Shown here: positions 1 through 6,157 of the stretch, piece by piece
Layout of the letters: every line of letters begins with the position of its first letter
How positions within the stretch are numbered: position 1 is the first letter of the stretch
Assembly: GCA_029259975.1 (NCBI GenBank)
Contig: JAJDEE010000220.1
Span: forward strand, 1 to 8,009
DNA: 8,009 nt
Direction of reading: 5' to 3'
From: Planctomycetota bacterium
GTDB taxonomy: Bacteria; Planctomycetota; Planctomycetia; Pirellulales; Lacipirellulaceae
Translations under genes and position numbers: made by a program
Notes under the pieces: model-generated
Seen by the model: the letters and a program-made list of their open reading frames with translations, nothing else
Databases searched by the model: none
Told to the model about the DNA's origin: nothing

Positions 1-296
1 GGCCCCATTTCTTGCAGCAATCGCTGGGACAGTTGTTTTTTATCAAGCGGTACCATCGGCTTGCTGTCGCTAGAACGGTCGAGAATCGTGTCGGCCATGA
101 TCGGCCACAGTGCCCCTTCGTCCGTCTCCAGCAACAGACTACCTGAGGAGTCTTCAATCACTACCTTGCCCGACAGCTTTTGCGAGCGGCCATCGACATC
201 CAGCAGCAAATGCTCGACGGCCAAAGTAGGCGAAAAATGCCCAATTCCGATACAAATCGCAAGCATAGAACAATGATTTAAGCGAAGATGCGACAT
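1..296 (-). CDS. Exported protein, N-terminal fragment (possible DUF1570-type protein), truncated by window edge
   Basis: The gene reads leftwards off the window, so only about 98 N-terminal residues are visible. The start ATG at 296-294 has a GAGG just upstream (TAGAGGCTATG); a second in-frame ATG lies 10 codons in. The N-terminus has a short hydrophobic stretch (about residues 11-28, ending near PTLA) that fits a signal peptide, so the mature protein is probably periplasmic or extracellular. After it comes a pattern of the type V-DG--QKLSGKVVIED--GSLLLETDEGALWPI, then RSSD-KPMVPLDKKQLSQRLLQEMG. From memory, planctomycete proteins that carry a DUF1570 (putative metallopeptidase-like) domain start with this kind of 'E-x-DGG-LLL-xDG-LW-I ... 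PL ... L-xELP' segment. The diagnostic domain itself would lie outside the window, so the family call is inference. It is divergent from the secreted-protein gene at 428, with a 131-nt shared upstream region. Confidence 0.7.
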   Translation of the reverse strand, partial: MSHLRLNHCSMLAICIGIGHFSPTLAVEHLLLDVDGRSQKLSGKVVIEDSSGSLLLETDEGALWPIMADTILDRSSDSKPMVPLDKKQLSQRLLQEMG

Positions 297-339
297 AGCC
301 TCTATTGTACTCGATGAAAACTGGCCCAGGAAATCTTGC

Positions 340-369
340 TTGCTTCGAGAAGCATTCCCCACCTAGAAT
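340..369 (+). promoter_or_regulatory. Candidate promoter with an embedded palindrome in the divergent upstream region
   Basis: In the 131-nt gap between the divergent genes there is a weak -35-like TTGCTT (340-345), an 18-nt spacer and a -10-like TAGAAT (364-369, five of six consensus bases). Within the spacer is a perfect dyad, TGCTTC-GA-GAAGCA (341-354), placed where an operator or activator half-sites could sit. The assignment rests on sequence match to a sigma-70-type consensus, which is not well established in planctomycetes, so it is a candidate only. Confidence 0.25.
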
Positions 370-427
370 GGAACTATCGGAGTGTTGCCTACTTGATGAT
401 CTTACCACGCGGTGGGAGGAATTGGCG

Positions 428-1168
428 ATGAGACTTTTTCGTTGGCGAGTAATCGCAGGCTGCTTGCTGTACGGCGCAGTTTCGTGTTGGGTCGCTTGGG
501 CGGACGAACCCGTTGCCGCAGAGAAAAAGGCCGCTGCTGCCGATGACGGGGCTGCCAACGACGCAGAAGACAATGAAAAATCGGCCGAGAAATCTGCGCT
601 GGCAAGAAAAGCTCCACAACGCATTCCGCCGGCTTTGAATCCTCACAGCTTCGAGATACCCGTGCCGCGGCGTTTTCCTGATCCGGCGGCGAATTTACCG
701 CCAGTAAAAAAGCAGCCAGCTGCGAAAGAAAAAAATGCCGATCAACCTCTGCGTCCCGATGCCCGACAACCATTGCCCCGGCAGCCATTGCCCCGTCAAC
801 AGCCGCCCCAGCAACGAAGGATGAACGCAGGCGCAGCTTTTCGGCTTGGAAACATGGGACGTAACGCCCATCTGACGCCTGCGATGCGGTACTATCTAAA
901 CCGCACTGGCAGCCTTTATCGCTCTAGCGGCCTTAACCGCCCTGGCAGCGGGGCCAACCTCTCGCCAACGTCGCGGTCTCATTCCTCTACCGCGAATGCT
1001 GTTGATCACGGAGCGAGAAATTTCTATCCGGGCGTTAGCCGCTTGCCGGCACAGAAACCCTTTGTGAATATCAAACAACCAGCAACAGCTCTCGATCGCT
1101 ATTGGCCACTGCTTTTGGAAGGCCGACAAGATCCGAACACCGGGCTGATCATTTGGAGGTTGCCGTAA
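428..1168 (+). CDS. Secreted Pro/Gln/Arg-rich hypothetical protein
   Basis: This encodes 246 residues of unknown function. The frame is open back to a TTG at 305, but the ATG at 428 is chosen because it has an excellent Shine-Dalgarno sequence (GGGAGGA, 414-420, 7 nt spacing) and begins a typical signal peptide: positively charged MRLFRWR, a hydrophobic core, and an AWA-DE cleavage site after residue 25. An IAGC at residues 9-12 resembles a lipobox but sits too early, ahead of the hydrophobic core. The mature chain starts with an Ala/Lys/Glu/Asp-rich, probably disordered stretch (26-65), followed by a Pro/Arg/Gln-rich part. The latter contains a short tandem repeat, RQPLPRQPLPRQ (about 113-124), made of two 15-nt DNA repeats at 767-796. 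The C-terminal part has Arg/Asn/Ser-rich sequence and ends with a more ordered DRYWPLLLEGRQDPNTG segment. There are no enzymatic motifs. It is likely an envelope or surface protein. Its 3' end converges on the next minus-strand gene with a 38-nt gap. Confidence 0.8.
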   Translation: MRLFRWRVIAGCLLYGAVSCWVAWADEPVAAEKKAAAADDGAANDAEDNEKSAEKSALARKAPQRIPPALNPHSFEIPVPRRFPDPAANLPPVKKQPAAKEKNADQPLRPDARQPLPRQPLPRQQPPQQRRMNAGAAFRLGNMGRNAHLTPAMRYYLNRTGSLYRSSGLNRPGSGANLSPTSRSHSSTANAVDHGARNFYPGVSRLPAQKPFVNIKQPATALDRYWPLLLEGRQDPNTGLIIWRLP

Positions 1169-1206
1169 AGCCACCGCAACAGAGTCGTCAAAAAATTATC
1201 TGGCGA

Positions 1207-2172
1207 TTACCTGTCGATTCGATTGGCAACAGCTGAAAGTAGCTGTCTCAGCCCAGCTATTTGGTCTTGGTTGTCCGTGTCGAACTCTCCCAGGAAATCG
1301 CCTGCTTGCGATGCGAGTGTTCGATCAATTCGCCGTTCGATTTCGGCGAACGTGGCTGTCATAGGTCGTGGTGAGTCGATAGTTTGACGTTCTTTGTCGG
1401 TTAGCAATTGGTGATATAGTTTGACGAAACGATAACTGTGTGCCAATCCATCCAACTGTTGAACCAGCGCTGCCAACTTCGGTATGTTTTCGCCCTCGAA
1501 ATCAAGCAGCGATTGTTCGATCTCGTCTAAACCTTCGTGATACCCGGCAATGCGTGCGGCTAGTTCGATTAAATTAATGCGAATCGGCGATTCAACGACG
1601 CGCGGTGCGACGACTGTCGGCCCTGGAATTACGAGTGTCTCGACCGAAATTGCGGTCGGCTTAGCTCGTTCTGGCGAAACCGACGAATCTGGGGTCGACG
1701 CCGAAACAGTTCCGACCGCCTCTGTCGCGACGCGTGCTAACGGCCCAGTCTTCACGGTTAGTTCTGACGGCCTTGTGGATTCGGCAGATGCTGGTGCGGT
1801 TGCCGATTGTTGGCCTTGCCCGCTAAAGCGTGGAATTGTGGGTAAGGCTTCAATGGAACCAGCCATCGAGCGGATCGTCGACTCCAGCAGCCAGTCTGCG
1901 AGCTTTTCGCGATCTGTTGGCGTACGTGTCGATTGCTGCCAAGCATCCGAAATTTCATTCAGCAGCATAAGCCGACGGACGCGTTCGTTCGGGTTGTGCA
2001 GAAAGGCAACTTCGAGCTGAAATCGAAAGTCCGATTCCAACTGCACCACATCATCGACCGGCGCATCTTGTGATTGAAAGGCGGTAACTCCACCTGCTAA
2101 AATCGCAATCGCTACTAGCGTGCTAACAATGGCGATAGTACGCTCGTTACGGGCGGTCGAGAAATCCATCAT
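1207..2172 (-). CDS. Single-pass membrane-anchored protein of unknown function
   Basis: This encodes 321 residues from the ATG at 2172-2170; another ATG follows immediately, so the start may be either. A GGAA about 9 nt upstream is a weak ribosome binding site. The frame extends to a GTG at 2223 with no Shine-Dalgarno, and that extension is not adopted. Layout: a short polar N-terminus (1-11), one hydrophobic segment IAIVSTLVAIAILAGGV (about 13-29), a helical, charged region (about 40-110), a low-complexity Ser/Thr/Ala/Pro linker (about 111-197), and a second helical domain (about 198-321) with many Leu, Glu and Arg residues. Topology is probably N-in, with the bulk outside the cytoplasm. I do not recognise a family. 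The domain-linker-domain plan would suit a structural or scaffolding envelope protein, but that is a guess. It is divergent from the VTT-domain gene at 2292. Confidence 0.75.
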   Translation of the reverse strand: MMDFSTARNERTIAIVSTLVAIAILAGGVTAFQSQDAPVDDVVQLESDFRFQLEVAFLHNPNERVRRLMLLNEISDAWQQSTRTPTDREKLADWLLESTIRSMAGSIEALPTIPRFSGQGQQSATAPASAESTRPSELTVKTGPLARVATEAVGTVSASTPDSSVSPERAKPTAISVETLVIPGPTVVAPRVVESPIRINLIELAARIAGYHEGLDEIEQSLLDFEGENIPKLAALVQQLDGLAHSYRFVKLYHQLLTDKERQTIDSPRPMTATFAEIERRIDRTLASQAGDFLGEFDTDNQDQIAGLRQLLSAVANRIDR

Positions 2173-2291
2173 GTTGTTTCCGAAAATAAAATAGAGACAC
2201 AAGAGGTTAGAGAATCGAGCCACAAGCTAGAAAATCCTAAGTTCTAATCTCTTTTCAAAGCTTAGATCCGCCCTGACACAAGTCAAAACCT
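2173..2291. other. Divergent intergenic region between the unknown membrane protein and the VTT-domain gene
   Basis: This 119-nt AT-richer spacer must hold the promoters of both divergent genes. I see no convincing -35/-10 pair in either direction and no clear operator. The rightward gene has an in-frame TGA at 2274-2276 shortly before its ATG and no Shine-Dalgarno, so its 5' leader may be short or absent. Confidence 0.4.
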
Positions 2292-2966
2292 ATGACCACA
2301 CCGTCTCCTGCAACTCGCAACCCGTGGCTCAAGCCGCTGCTGCTGATAACGGTCGTACTGATTCTGCCGCTGCTGGTGTTCGCCGCCTGGGGCGAGACGT
2401 TTTTGTCGATGGTCGAGCAATGGCAAACCGAGCCGCCAGCGCGCTGGACGCTCGCCGTCGCTGTGATCGCTATCTTGGCGAGTGATGTTTTCCTGCCGGT
2501 GCCGTCTGGGCCGATTAGCACACTTGCTGGCAGTCAGCTGGGAATCATGCTTGGCACCACCGTTTCGACACTCGGCATGACTCTCGGTGCGATTATCGCA
2601 TTCGCCCTGGCCAAAACATGGGGCCGCCCGCTGGCCGAGCGTTATTCCTCCACAAAACAATTGGCCGAATTAGAAACCGCCTGCGCCGACCACGGTGTCT
2701 GGATGCTGATCCTCTCGCGTCCGCTGCCAGTTTTAGCCGAAGCCTGCGCGCTACTCGTCGGCGCCCTGCAAATGCCCTGGAGGCGATTCCTACCCACCGT
2801 ACTCGTCAGCAATTTTTTGATTGCCGCGACGTATTCGGTGCTAGGGCAACAGGCGGCAGTCTACGGCTGGCTACCGTTGGCTGTATGCGCCTCGGTCGCG
2901 ATACCATTGGCGGCGACTTGGCTGTGGCGACGTTCCCGAGTTTCTCGTCAAACGGATGATGTGTAG
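2292..2966 (+). CDS. TVP38/TMEM64-family (VTT domain, DedA-like) inner-membrane protein
   Basis: This 224-residue polytopic membrane protein belongs to the TVP38/TMEM64 (SNARE-associated, VTT domain) family. The family is related to DedA; several members have been linked to lipid scrambling or undecaprenyl-phosphate/phospholipid flipping, but the substrate here cannot be read from sequence. Visible features: a first membrane helix (about 14-33), a hydrophobic segment with the conserved DVFLPVPSGPISTLAGSQLG (about 65-84), which is the characteristic re-entrant motif, a Gly-rich helix (about 85-108), the second conserved motif SRPLPVLAEACALLVGAL (about 142-159) with Arg143, and two further helices (about 164-188 and 190-212) before a basic tail. 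Length is normal for the family. The start is fixed because an in-frame TGA lies six codons upstream and no other start intervenes. There is no Shine-Dalgarno sequence. It appears monocistronic. Confidence 0.88.
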   Translation: MTTPSPATRNPWLKPLLLITVVLILPLLVFAAWGETFLSMVEQWQTEPPARWTLAVAVIAILASDVFLPVPSGPISTLAGSQLGIMLGTTVSTLGMTLGAIIAFALAKTWGRPLAERYSSTKQLAELETACADHGVWMLILSRPLPVLAEACALLVGALQMPWRRFLPTVLVSNFLIAATYSVLGQQAAVYGWLPLAVCASVAIPLAATWLWRRSRVSRQTDDV

Positions 2967-2989
2967 TCTGCTTAGACTAGTCTCGTTTT
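2964..2989 (+). terminator. Candidate weak intrinsic terminator after the VTT-domain gene
   Basis: A perfect 6-bp hairpin TAGTCT-GCTT-AGACTA (2964-2979) begins at the TAG stop codon and is followed 6 nt later by TTTT (2986-2989). The stem is short and AT-rich and the T-run is short and offset, so termination strength would be low. Confidence 0.25.
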
Positions 2990-3166
2990 GGGATCCTGCA
3001 AATTGACAAAGATACCTCGCAAAAAGGAATTCCCAGGAACCTTGAGTAATACAGCTTGCTACTCTAGGATAGGCTTCTAGCTTGGATTTATCTGCGAGGC
3101 ATTAGTTGTTAAACTCTAGGTGCAGGAACGCAGGTATTTTTTATCTCACCTACTTACGAGGCCAAC
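2967..3166. other. Intergenic region upstream of the aldo/keto reductase gene
   Basis: This 200-nt region has no gene. All frames are broken by stops, or the short ORFs carry no ribosome binding site. The only sites seen are the weak hairpin at its left end, a promoter-like pair at 3042-3070, and a TTGACA (3003-3008) with no good -10 at the proper distance. Confidence 0.5.
3042..3070 (+). promoter_or_regulatory. Candidate promoter for the aldo/keto reductase gene
   Basis: TTGAGT (3042-3047) and TAGGAT (3065-3070) are separated by 17 nt, each matching the sigma-70-type consensus at four of six positions. This would give a 5' leader of roughly 90 nt before the TTG start at 3167. It is a consensus match only. 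Confidence 0.22.
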
Positions 3167-4156
3167 TTGTATCAAGCAGCCGAAAGCCGTTACGACGATA
3201 TGACTTACAACCGCTGTGGTCGCAGCGGCGTGAAGCTGCCAGCCGTCTCGCTGGGGCTGTGGCACAACTTTGGCGGCGTCGACGCTTTCGAGACCGCCCG
3301 CGCGATTGCCTTGCGGGCCTTCGATCTGGGGATCACTCACGTTGATCTGGCCAACAACTATGGCCCGCCTCCAGGATCGGCAGAAGAGAATTTTGGCAAG
3401 ATACTACGGCACGATTTGGCAGCCTATCGAGACGAGTTGATCATTTCTAGCAAGGCCGGCTACACGATGTGGGATGGTCCGTACGGAGATTGGGGGTCGC
3501 GCAAATATCTGTTGTCTAGCCTCGACCAGAGTCTTGCACGCATGGGCCTCGACTATGTCGATATCTTCTACTCGCATCGTCCTGATCCCGAGACACCGCT
3601 GGAAGAGACGATGAGTGCTCTGGCGAGTGCTGTGCAGCAAGGCAAGGCGTTGTACGTGGGAATCTCCAACTATCCCGCCGACCTTGCACGTCAGGCGTGC
3701 CAGCTTCTACGCGGATTGGGAACGCCTTGTCTCATCCATCAGCCTCGCTACTCGATGTTTGATCGCTGGGTCGAAGGAGGCCTGCTCGACGTGCTGGACG
3801 AAGAAGGGGTCGGTTGTATCACCTTTTCACCGCTTGCTCAGGGTTTGCTGACGGATCGATACCTCAACGGAATCCCCAAAGATTCGCGCGTGGCCAAACC
3901 ACACGGCTTTTTGAGCGAAAATCAGCTCGATGAGCCGACTCTGACAAAGATTCGCCAGTTGAACCAGATCGCCCAAGAGCGAGGCCAGACGCTCGCTCAG
4001 ATGGCCCTGGCTTGGATCCTGAAAGATCCACGAGTTACGACCGTGCTAATCGGCGCCAGCTCGGTTAGCCAACTAGAGCAAAACCTTGGCTGCCTTGAAA
4101 ACAGGCACTTTAACGAGGCGGAATTAAGCAATCTCACAGCAATTCTTGCCGGATAA
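3167..4156 (+). CDS. gpr: Aldo/keto reductase, YghZ/Gpr-like (L-glyceraldehyde 3-phosphate reductase type)
   Basis: This encodes a 329-residue cytosolic NADPH-dependent reductase with a (beta/alpha)8 barrel. It follows the E. coli YghZ/Gpr sequence, as I remember it, almost segment by segment: SLGLWHNFG, DLANNYGPPPGSAEENFG, AYRDELIIS-KAGY, GSRKYLL-SLDQSL-RMGL, VDIFYSHR, GKALYVGIS, LAQGLLT-RYLNGIP and VLIGAS. The catalytic tetrad is intact: Asp60, Tyr65, Lys96 and His137. The C-terminal LIGASS--QLEQN (about 294-305) is the cofactor phosphate-binding segment. In E. coli this enzyme reduces L-glyceraldehyde 3-phosphate and also acts on methylglyoxal, so a carbonyl-detoxification role is likely; the actual substrate is inferred. 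The start is the TTG at 3167: it has GAGG (3158-3161) 5 nt upstream, is the first start after an in-frame stop, and gives an N-terminus (AESRYDDMTYNRCG) that lines up with the E. coli protein. The first ATG, at 3200, would cut into this conserved region. It stands alone and converges on the DUF971 gene, 75 nt away. Confidence 0.95.
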   Translation: MYQAAESRYDDMTYNRCGRSGVKLPAVSLGLWHNFGGVDAFETARAIALRAFDLGITHVDLANNYGPPPGSAEENFGKILRHDLAAYRDELIISSKAGYTMWDGPYGDWGSRKYLLSSLDQSLARMGLDYVDIFYSHRPDPETPLEETMSALASAVQQGKALYVGISNYPADLARQACQLLRGLGTPCLIHQPRYSMFDRWVEGGLLDVLDEEGVGCITFSPLAQGLLTDRYLNGIPKDSRVAKPHGFLSENQLDEPTLTKIRQLNQIAQERGQTLAQMALAWILKDPRVTTVLIGASSVSQLEQNLGCLENRHFNEAELSNLTAILAG

Positions 4157-4231
4157 GCAAGTCTTTCATACGAACAAGGGCAACGAGACGATCGTCAATC
4201 CGTTTAGTTCCGAACGCAAAAAAGGGTATGT

Positions 4232-4558
4232 TTATGCCCGACGTTTGACTACCGTTCCAATTTCTCGGAGCGCTTCGAGCGTAAAGAGGCCCGTGTCATG
4301 GCCGTCGGAGAAATGGATGGCGTAGGCGTAACGGCCCATCGGCTCCATTTTACTGATGCGTAGTGGCTGGGCTTCGGCAGTCGTGATGACGGGCAGTAAA
4401 GTTGTTGGCAGCGAGGGCGACTTTTTCTTCTCCCGGCAAGACGCGCAGGGGCAGTTGTCACGGAGCAGGCCAACACCGTACCGACGGATCTCGCCGTCGG
4501 CCCATTTGATTTGCAGAGTTTCGGGGTCGATCATTTTAAGTTGCTGGGCTTGGATCAT
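4232..4558 (-). CDS. DUF971-domain zinc-binding protein (gamma-butyrobetaine hydroxylase N-terminal-like)
   Basis: This small protein of 108 residues is essentially one DUF971 domain. It shows the family signature: IKWADGEIRRYGVGLLRDNCPCASC (about 17-41), then the FSDGHDTGLFTLEALREIG block (83-101). Cys36, Cys38, Cys41 and His87 correspond to the Cys-x-Cys-x2-Cys plus His zinc site known from the N-terminal domain of gamma-butyrobetaine hydroxylase. There is no 2-oxoglutarate oxygenase domain, so it is not itself a hydroxylase. Stand-alone bacterial DUF971 proteins are often found near iron-sulfur or P-loop Mrp-type proteins, but no such neighbour is visible here and the role is unknown. The ATG at 4558 is the first start after an in-frame TAA; it lacks a Shine-Dalgarno. 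Another ATG 8 codons later is a possible alternative. It lies downstream of the acyl-CoA ligase on the same strand, separated by about 290 nt that contain a palindromic element. Confidence 0.9.
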   Translation of the reverse strand: MIQAQQLKMIDPETLQIKWADGEIRRYGVGLLRDNCPCASCREKKKSPSLPTTLLPVITTAEAQPLRISKMEPMGRYAYAIHFSDGHDTGLFTLEALREIGTVVKRRA

Positions 4559-4655
4559 TTTTTATGTTGCTCGTTGGCAATGATGAATGGAGAGAATTTT
4601 CAGAGCGAAAGAAGGGCTACGCTGGAGTTCCCACGATCGGTGTACTTTCTTTGGG
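4559..4655. other. Spacer between the DUF971 gene and the palindromic element
   Basis: This is a 97-nt stretch with no recognised gene or site. Plus-strand open frames crossing it have no ribosome binding site and read into the palindrome. It should contain the DUF971 promoter if that gene is transcribed on its own, but no clear promoter is seen. Confidence 0.35.
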
Positions 4656-4851
4656 TTAGTTACTCAAACTGGAAAGAGATATGCCCGCGAAACACGCGAA
4701 AGGGTGCGAAAAGCAATGCTTCTTAGAGTGTTCGAGAGATCTGTCTTAGTGGTCAAGCATAGGAGTCCGTTTATTTGCTGTCCTTCGATTTCGCGTGTTT
4801 TTGCGTGTTTCGCGGGAATTCTTTGCTAGCGTTTTCAGTTTGAGTTAGTTA
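4656..4851. repeat. Palindromic MITE/REP-like element with flanking direct repeats
   Basis: The core is 182 bp (4663-4844). Its ends are perfect 9-bp inverted repeats, CTCAAACTG (4663-4671) and CAGTTTGAG (4836-4844). Outside these are identical 7-bp direct repeats TTAGTTA (4656-4662 and 4845-4851), as expected of a target-site duplication. Inside is a second, longer inverted repeat: 4684-4711 pairs with 4789-4816 at 23 of 28 positions, including 14 uninterrupted bases from CCCGCGAAACACGC. Each inner arm holds three copies of GCGAAA (one altered on the right), spaced 9-10 nt. The central 77 nt show no gene. The right direct repeat overlaps the TAA stop codon of the minus-strand ligase gene, so an insertion here would have left the protein intact. 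No transposase is present, so any mobility would depend on another element. The TTAG motif repeats beyond the right end, which weakens the duplication argument. As RNA it would form a strong hairpin after the ligase gene and may attenuate read-through or stabilise the message. Confidence 0.6.
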
Positions 4852-6144
4852 GTTAGTACGTTGGTCGACAAAACGTTTGGCTTTGCCCTCGAAACGAGGT
4901 AGCGACATCGACGGGACTAAGCGCACCTCGACTTTGAGACCTAAACGCAATTGCAGCTCCTCGGCAACGCGGGTGGGGTTTTGTAAGCGGTCTTCGATTT
5001 CGACGACGATTTCGTCCATCTCGCCCCGTTTGCGTGCGGTGAGACGGAACTCGACGACTTCGGGGAAGCTGTGGAGTATTTGTTCGATCGCGCTCGGGAA
5101 AATGTTGACGCCGCGGATAATCATCATATCATCGGCGCGGCCCAGCACGCCACCTTCAAGCAGCACAAAACGATTGTGACCCTCGTCTAGCCAAGTTGGC
5201 TTGACGAGGTCGCCGGTGCAGTAGCGGAGGACGGGCATGCCTGCGCGGCCGAGGCTCGTCAGGATGAGCTGCGATAGCTCGCCTGACGAAGCTGGTTCGC
5301 CTGTCGTGACGGAATGGAATTCGGCAATAAACTCGGCTTCGAGAACGTGCAAGCCGCGTTGATCGTGATCGCCGTATCCCCACGGGCCGACTTCGCTGGC
5401 ACCGCTATGATCGGTGAGGCGTGCATTCCAAGCTTGCTCGATGCGCTGGCGGGTCGCGGACACCGAACCTCCTGGCTCGCCAGCGACGACAATTTTTCGG
5501 ACACCGAAGTTGGCCAAGTTGATTTTGTACTCTTCGGCAACTTCCACCAAATGGAGCGCGTAGGTCGGTGTGCAAAAGAGAGCCGTGACGCCGGTTCGCT
5601 TGATGAGATCGAGACGAGCCAGTGTGTTCATGCCACCGCCGGGGACCGCCATTGTGCCGCGGGCGATTAGCGCATCGTACGCGCTCCAAAATCCGATAAA
5701 GGGACCAAAGGAGAAGGCGAGTAGGACGCGATCGAGGGAGGTGATCTCGGCAGCGTCGAGTACATACTGCCAGCTATCGACCCACCACTGCCAATCGGTC
5801 GCCGTGTCGCAAACCGAGAGCGGGCGACCGCGGGAGCCCGAGGTTTGATGGTAATGCACATATTGATCGACGGGCCAAGTAAGATTGGTCGGCCAATGGT
5901 TCCCTGCATCGTCAGGCAGCAGCTCTTCTTTGCTCGTTAGCGGCAGCTCGACCAGTTGGTCGAGATGTTGCAATCGTGGCGGGCTGTTGGCCAGTTTTTT
6001 GGCATAGAATTGGTTGGTCGGCAGAATTGTCGCGAGTAGCTCGTTGAGTCGAGAAAGCTGATGCTCGGCGAGCGCGTTGCGATCGAGGGCTTCGAGGCGG
6101 CGGCGATGTTTCGCTGAACGGTCGGTGGTAGGGATGTGTGTCAT
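4849..6144 (-). CDS. Phenylacetate-CoA ligase (PaaK)-family AMP-forming acyl-CoA synthetase
   Basis: This 431-residue cytosolic adenylate-forming enzyme would activate a carboxylic acid (often aromatic) with ATP to an acyl-AMP, then to the CoA thioester. Features: the N-terminal PaaK-type helical segment LNELLATILPTNQFYAKKL (about 33-51), a LPLTSKEEL motif (about 67-75), the nucleotide-binding loop TSGSRGRP (101-108), a Gly-rich stretch PGGGMNT (168-174), the adenine/substrate region GASEVGPWG (248-256), the conserved YCTGDLV (308-314) with the ATP-ribose-binding Asp, the hinge-region GRADDMMIIRGVNIFPSAIE (335-354), and the C-terminal FEGKAKR (418-424) holding the catalytic Lys. The length is normal. 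The loop has Arg where PaaK usually has Thr (TSGTTGKP/TSGSTGKP). The ATG at 6144 is chosen since the open frame beyond it lies inside the upstream gene; AGAAG is a weak ribosome binding site. Only 13 nt separate it from the PQQ-like gene, suggesting co-transcription. The substrate cannot be read from sequence; no paa or benzoate genes are nearby. Confidence 0.9.
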   Translation of the reverse strand: MTHIPTTDRSAKHRRRLEALDRNALAEHQLSRLNELLATILPTNQFYAKKLANSPPRLQHLDQLVELPLTSKEELLPDDAGNHWPTNLTWPVDQYVHYHQTSGSRGRPLSVCDTATDWQWWVDSWQYVLDAAEITSLDRVLLAFSFGPFIGFWSAYDALIARGTMAVPGGGMNTLARLDLIKRTGVTALFCTPTYALHLVEVAEEYKINLANFGVRKIVVAGEPGGSVSATRQRIEQAWNARLTDHSGASEVGPWGYGDHDQRGLHVLEAEFIAEFHSVTTGEPASSGELSQLILTSLGRAGMPVLRYCTGDLVKPTWLDEGHNRFVLLEGGVLGRADDMMIIRGVNIFPSAIEQILHSFPEVVEFRLTARKRGEMDEIVVEIEDRLQNPTRVAEELQLRLGLKVEVRLVPSMSLPRFEGKAKRFVDQRTN

Positions 6145-6157
6145 ATTTTTCTTCTTG

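Noticed and set aside
305..427. N-terminal extension of the Pro-rich secreted protein from TTG 305
   Set aside because: The extension has no ribosome binding site and would bury the signal peptide; ATG 428 has GGGAGGA at ideal spacing and starts the signal peptide.
154..624. 156-residue minus-strand open frame crossing two genes
   Set aside because: It overlaps the well-supported secreted-protein gene and the 5' end of the truncated gene, is Ala/Ser-rich in the manner of antisense shadow frames, and has no ribosome binding site.
1550..2020. Plus-strand 156-residue open frame inside the membrane-protein gene
   Set aside because: It is antisense to the gene with better start, membrane segment and domain plan; its composition (Ser/Ala/Arg) is typical of a shadow frame.
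3003..3008. TTGACA as a -35 box upstream of the aldo/keto reductase
   Set aside because: The sequence 17 nt downstream (GGAATT) does not resemble a -10 box.
4218..4239. Possible intrinsic terminator for the DUF971 gene (GGGCAT-AAAC-ATACCC followed by six T on the minus strand)
   Set aside because: On the transcribed strand the stem is only three GC pairs, a C-A mismatch and two AT pairs; too weak to call despite the T-run.
4587..4829. Plus-strand 80-residue open frame (contains RETRERVRK and SRVFACFAG)
   Set aside because: It is the translation of the two arms of the palindromic element; no ribosome binding site and no protein-like conservation expected.
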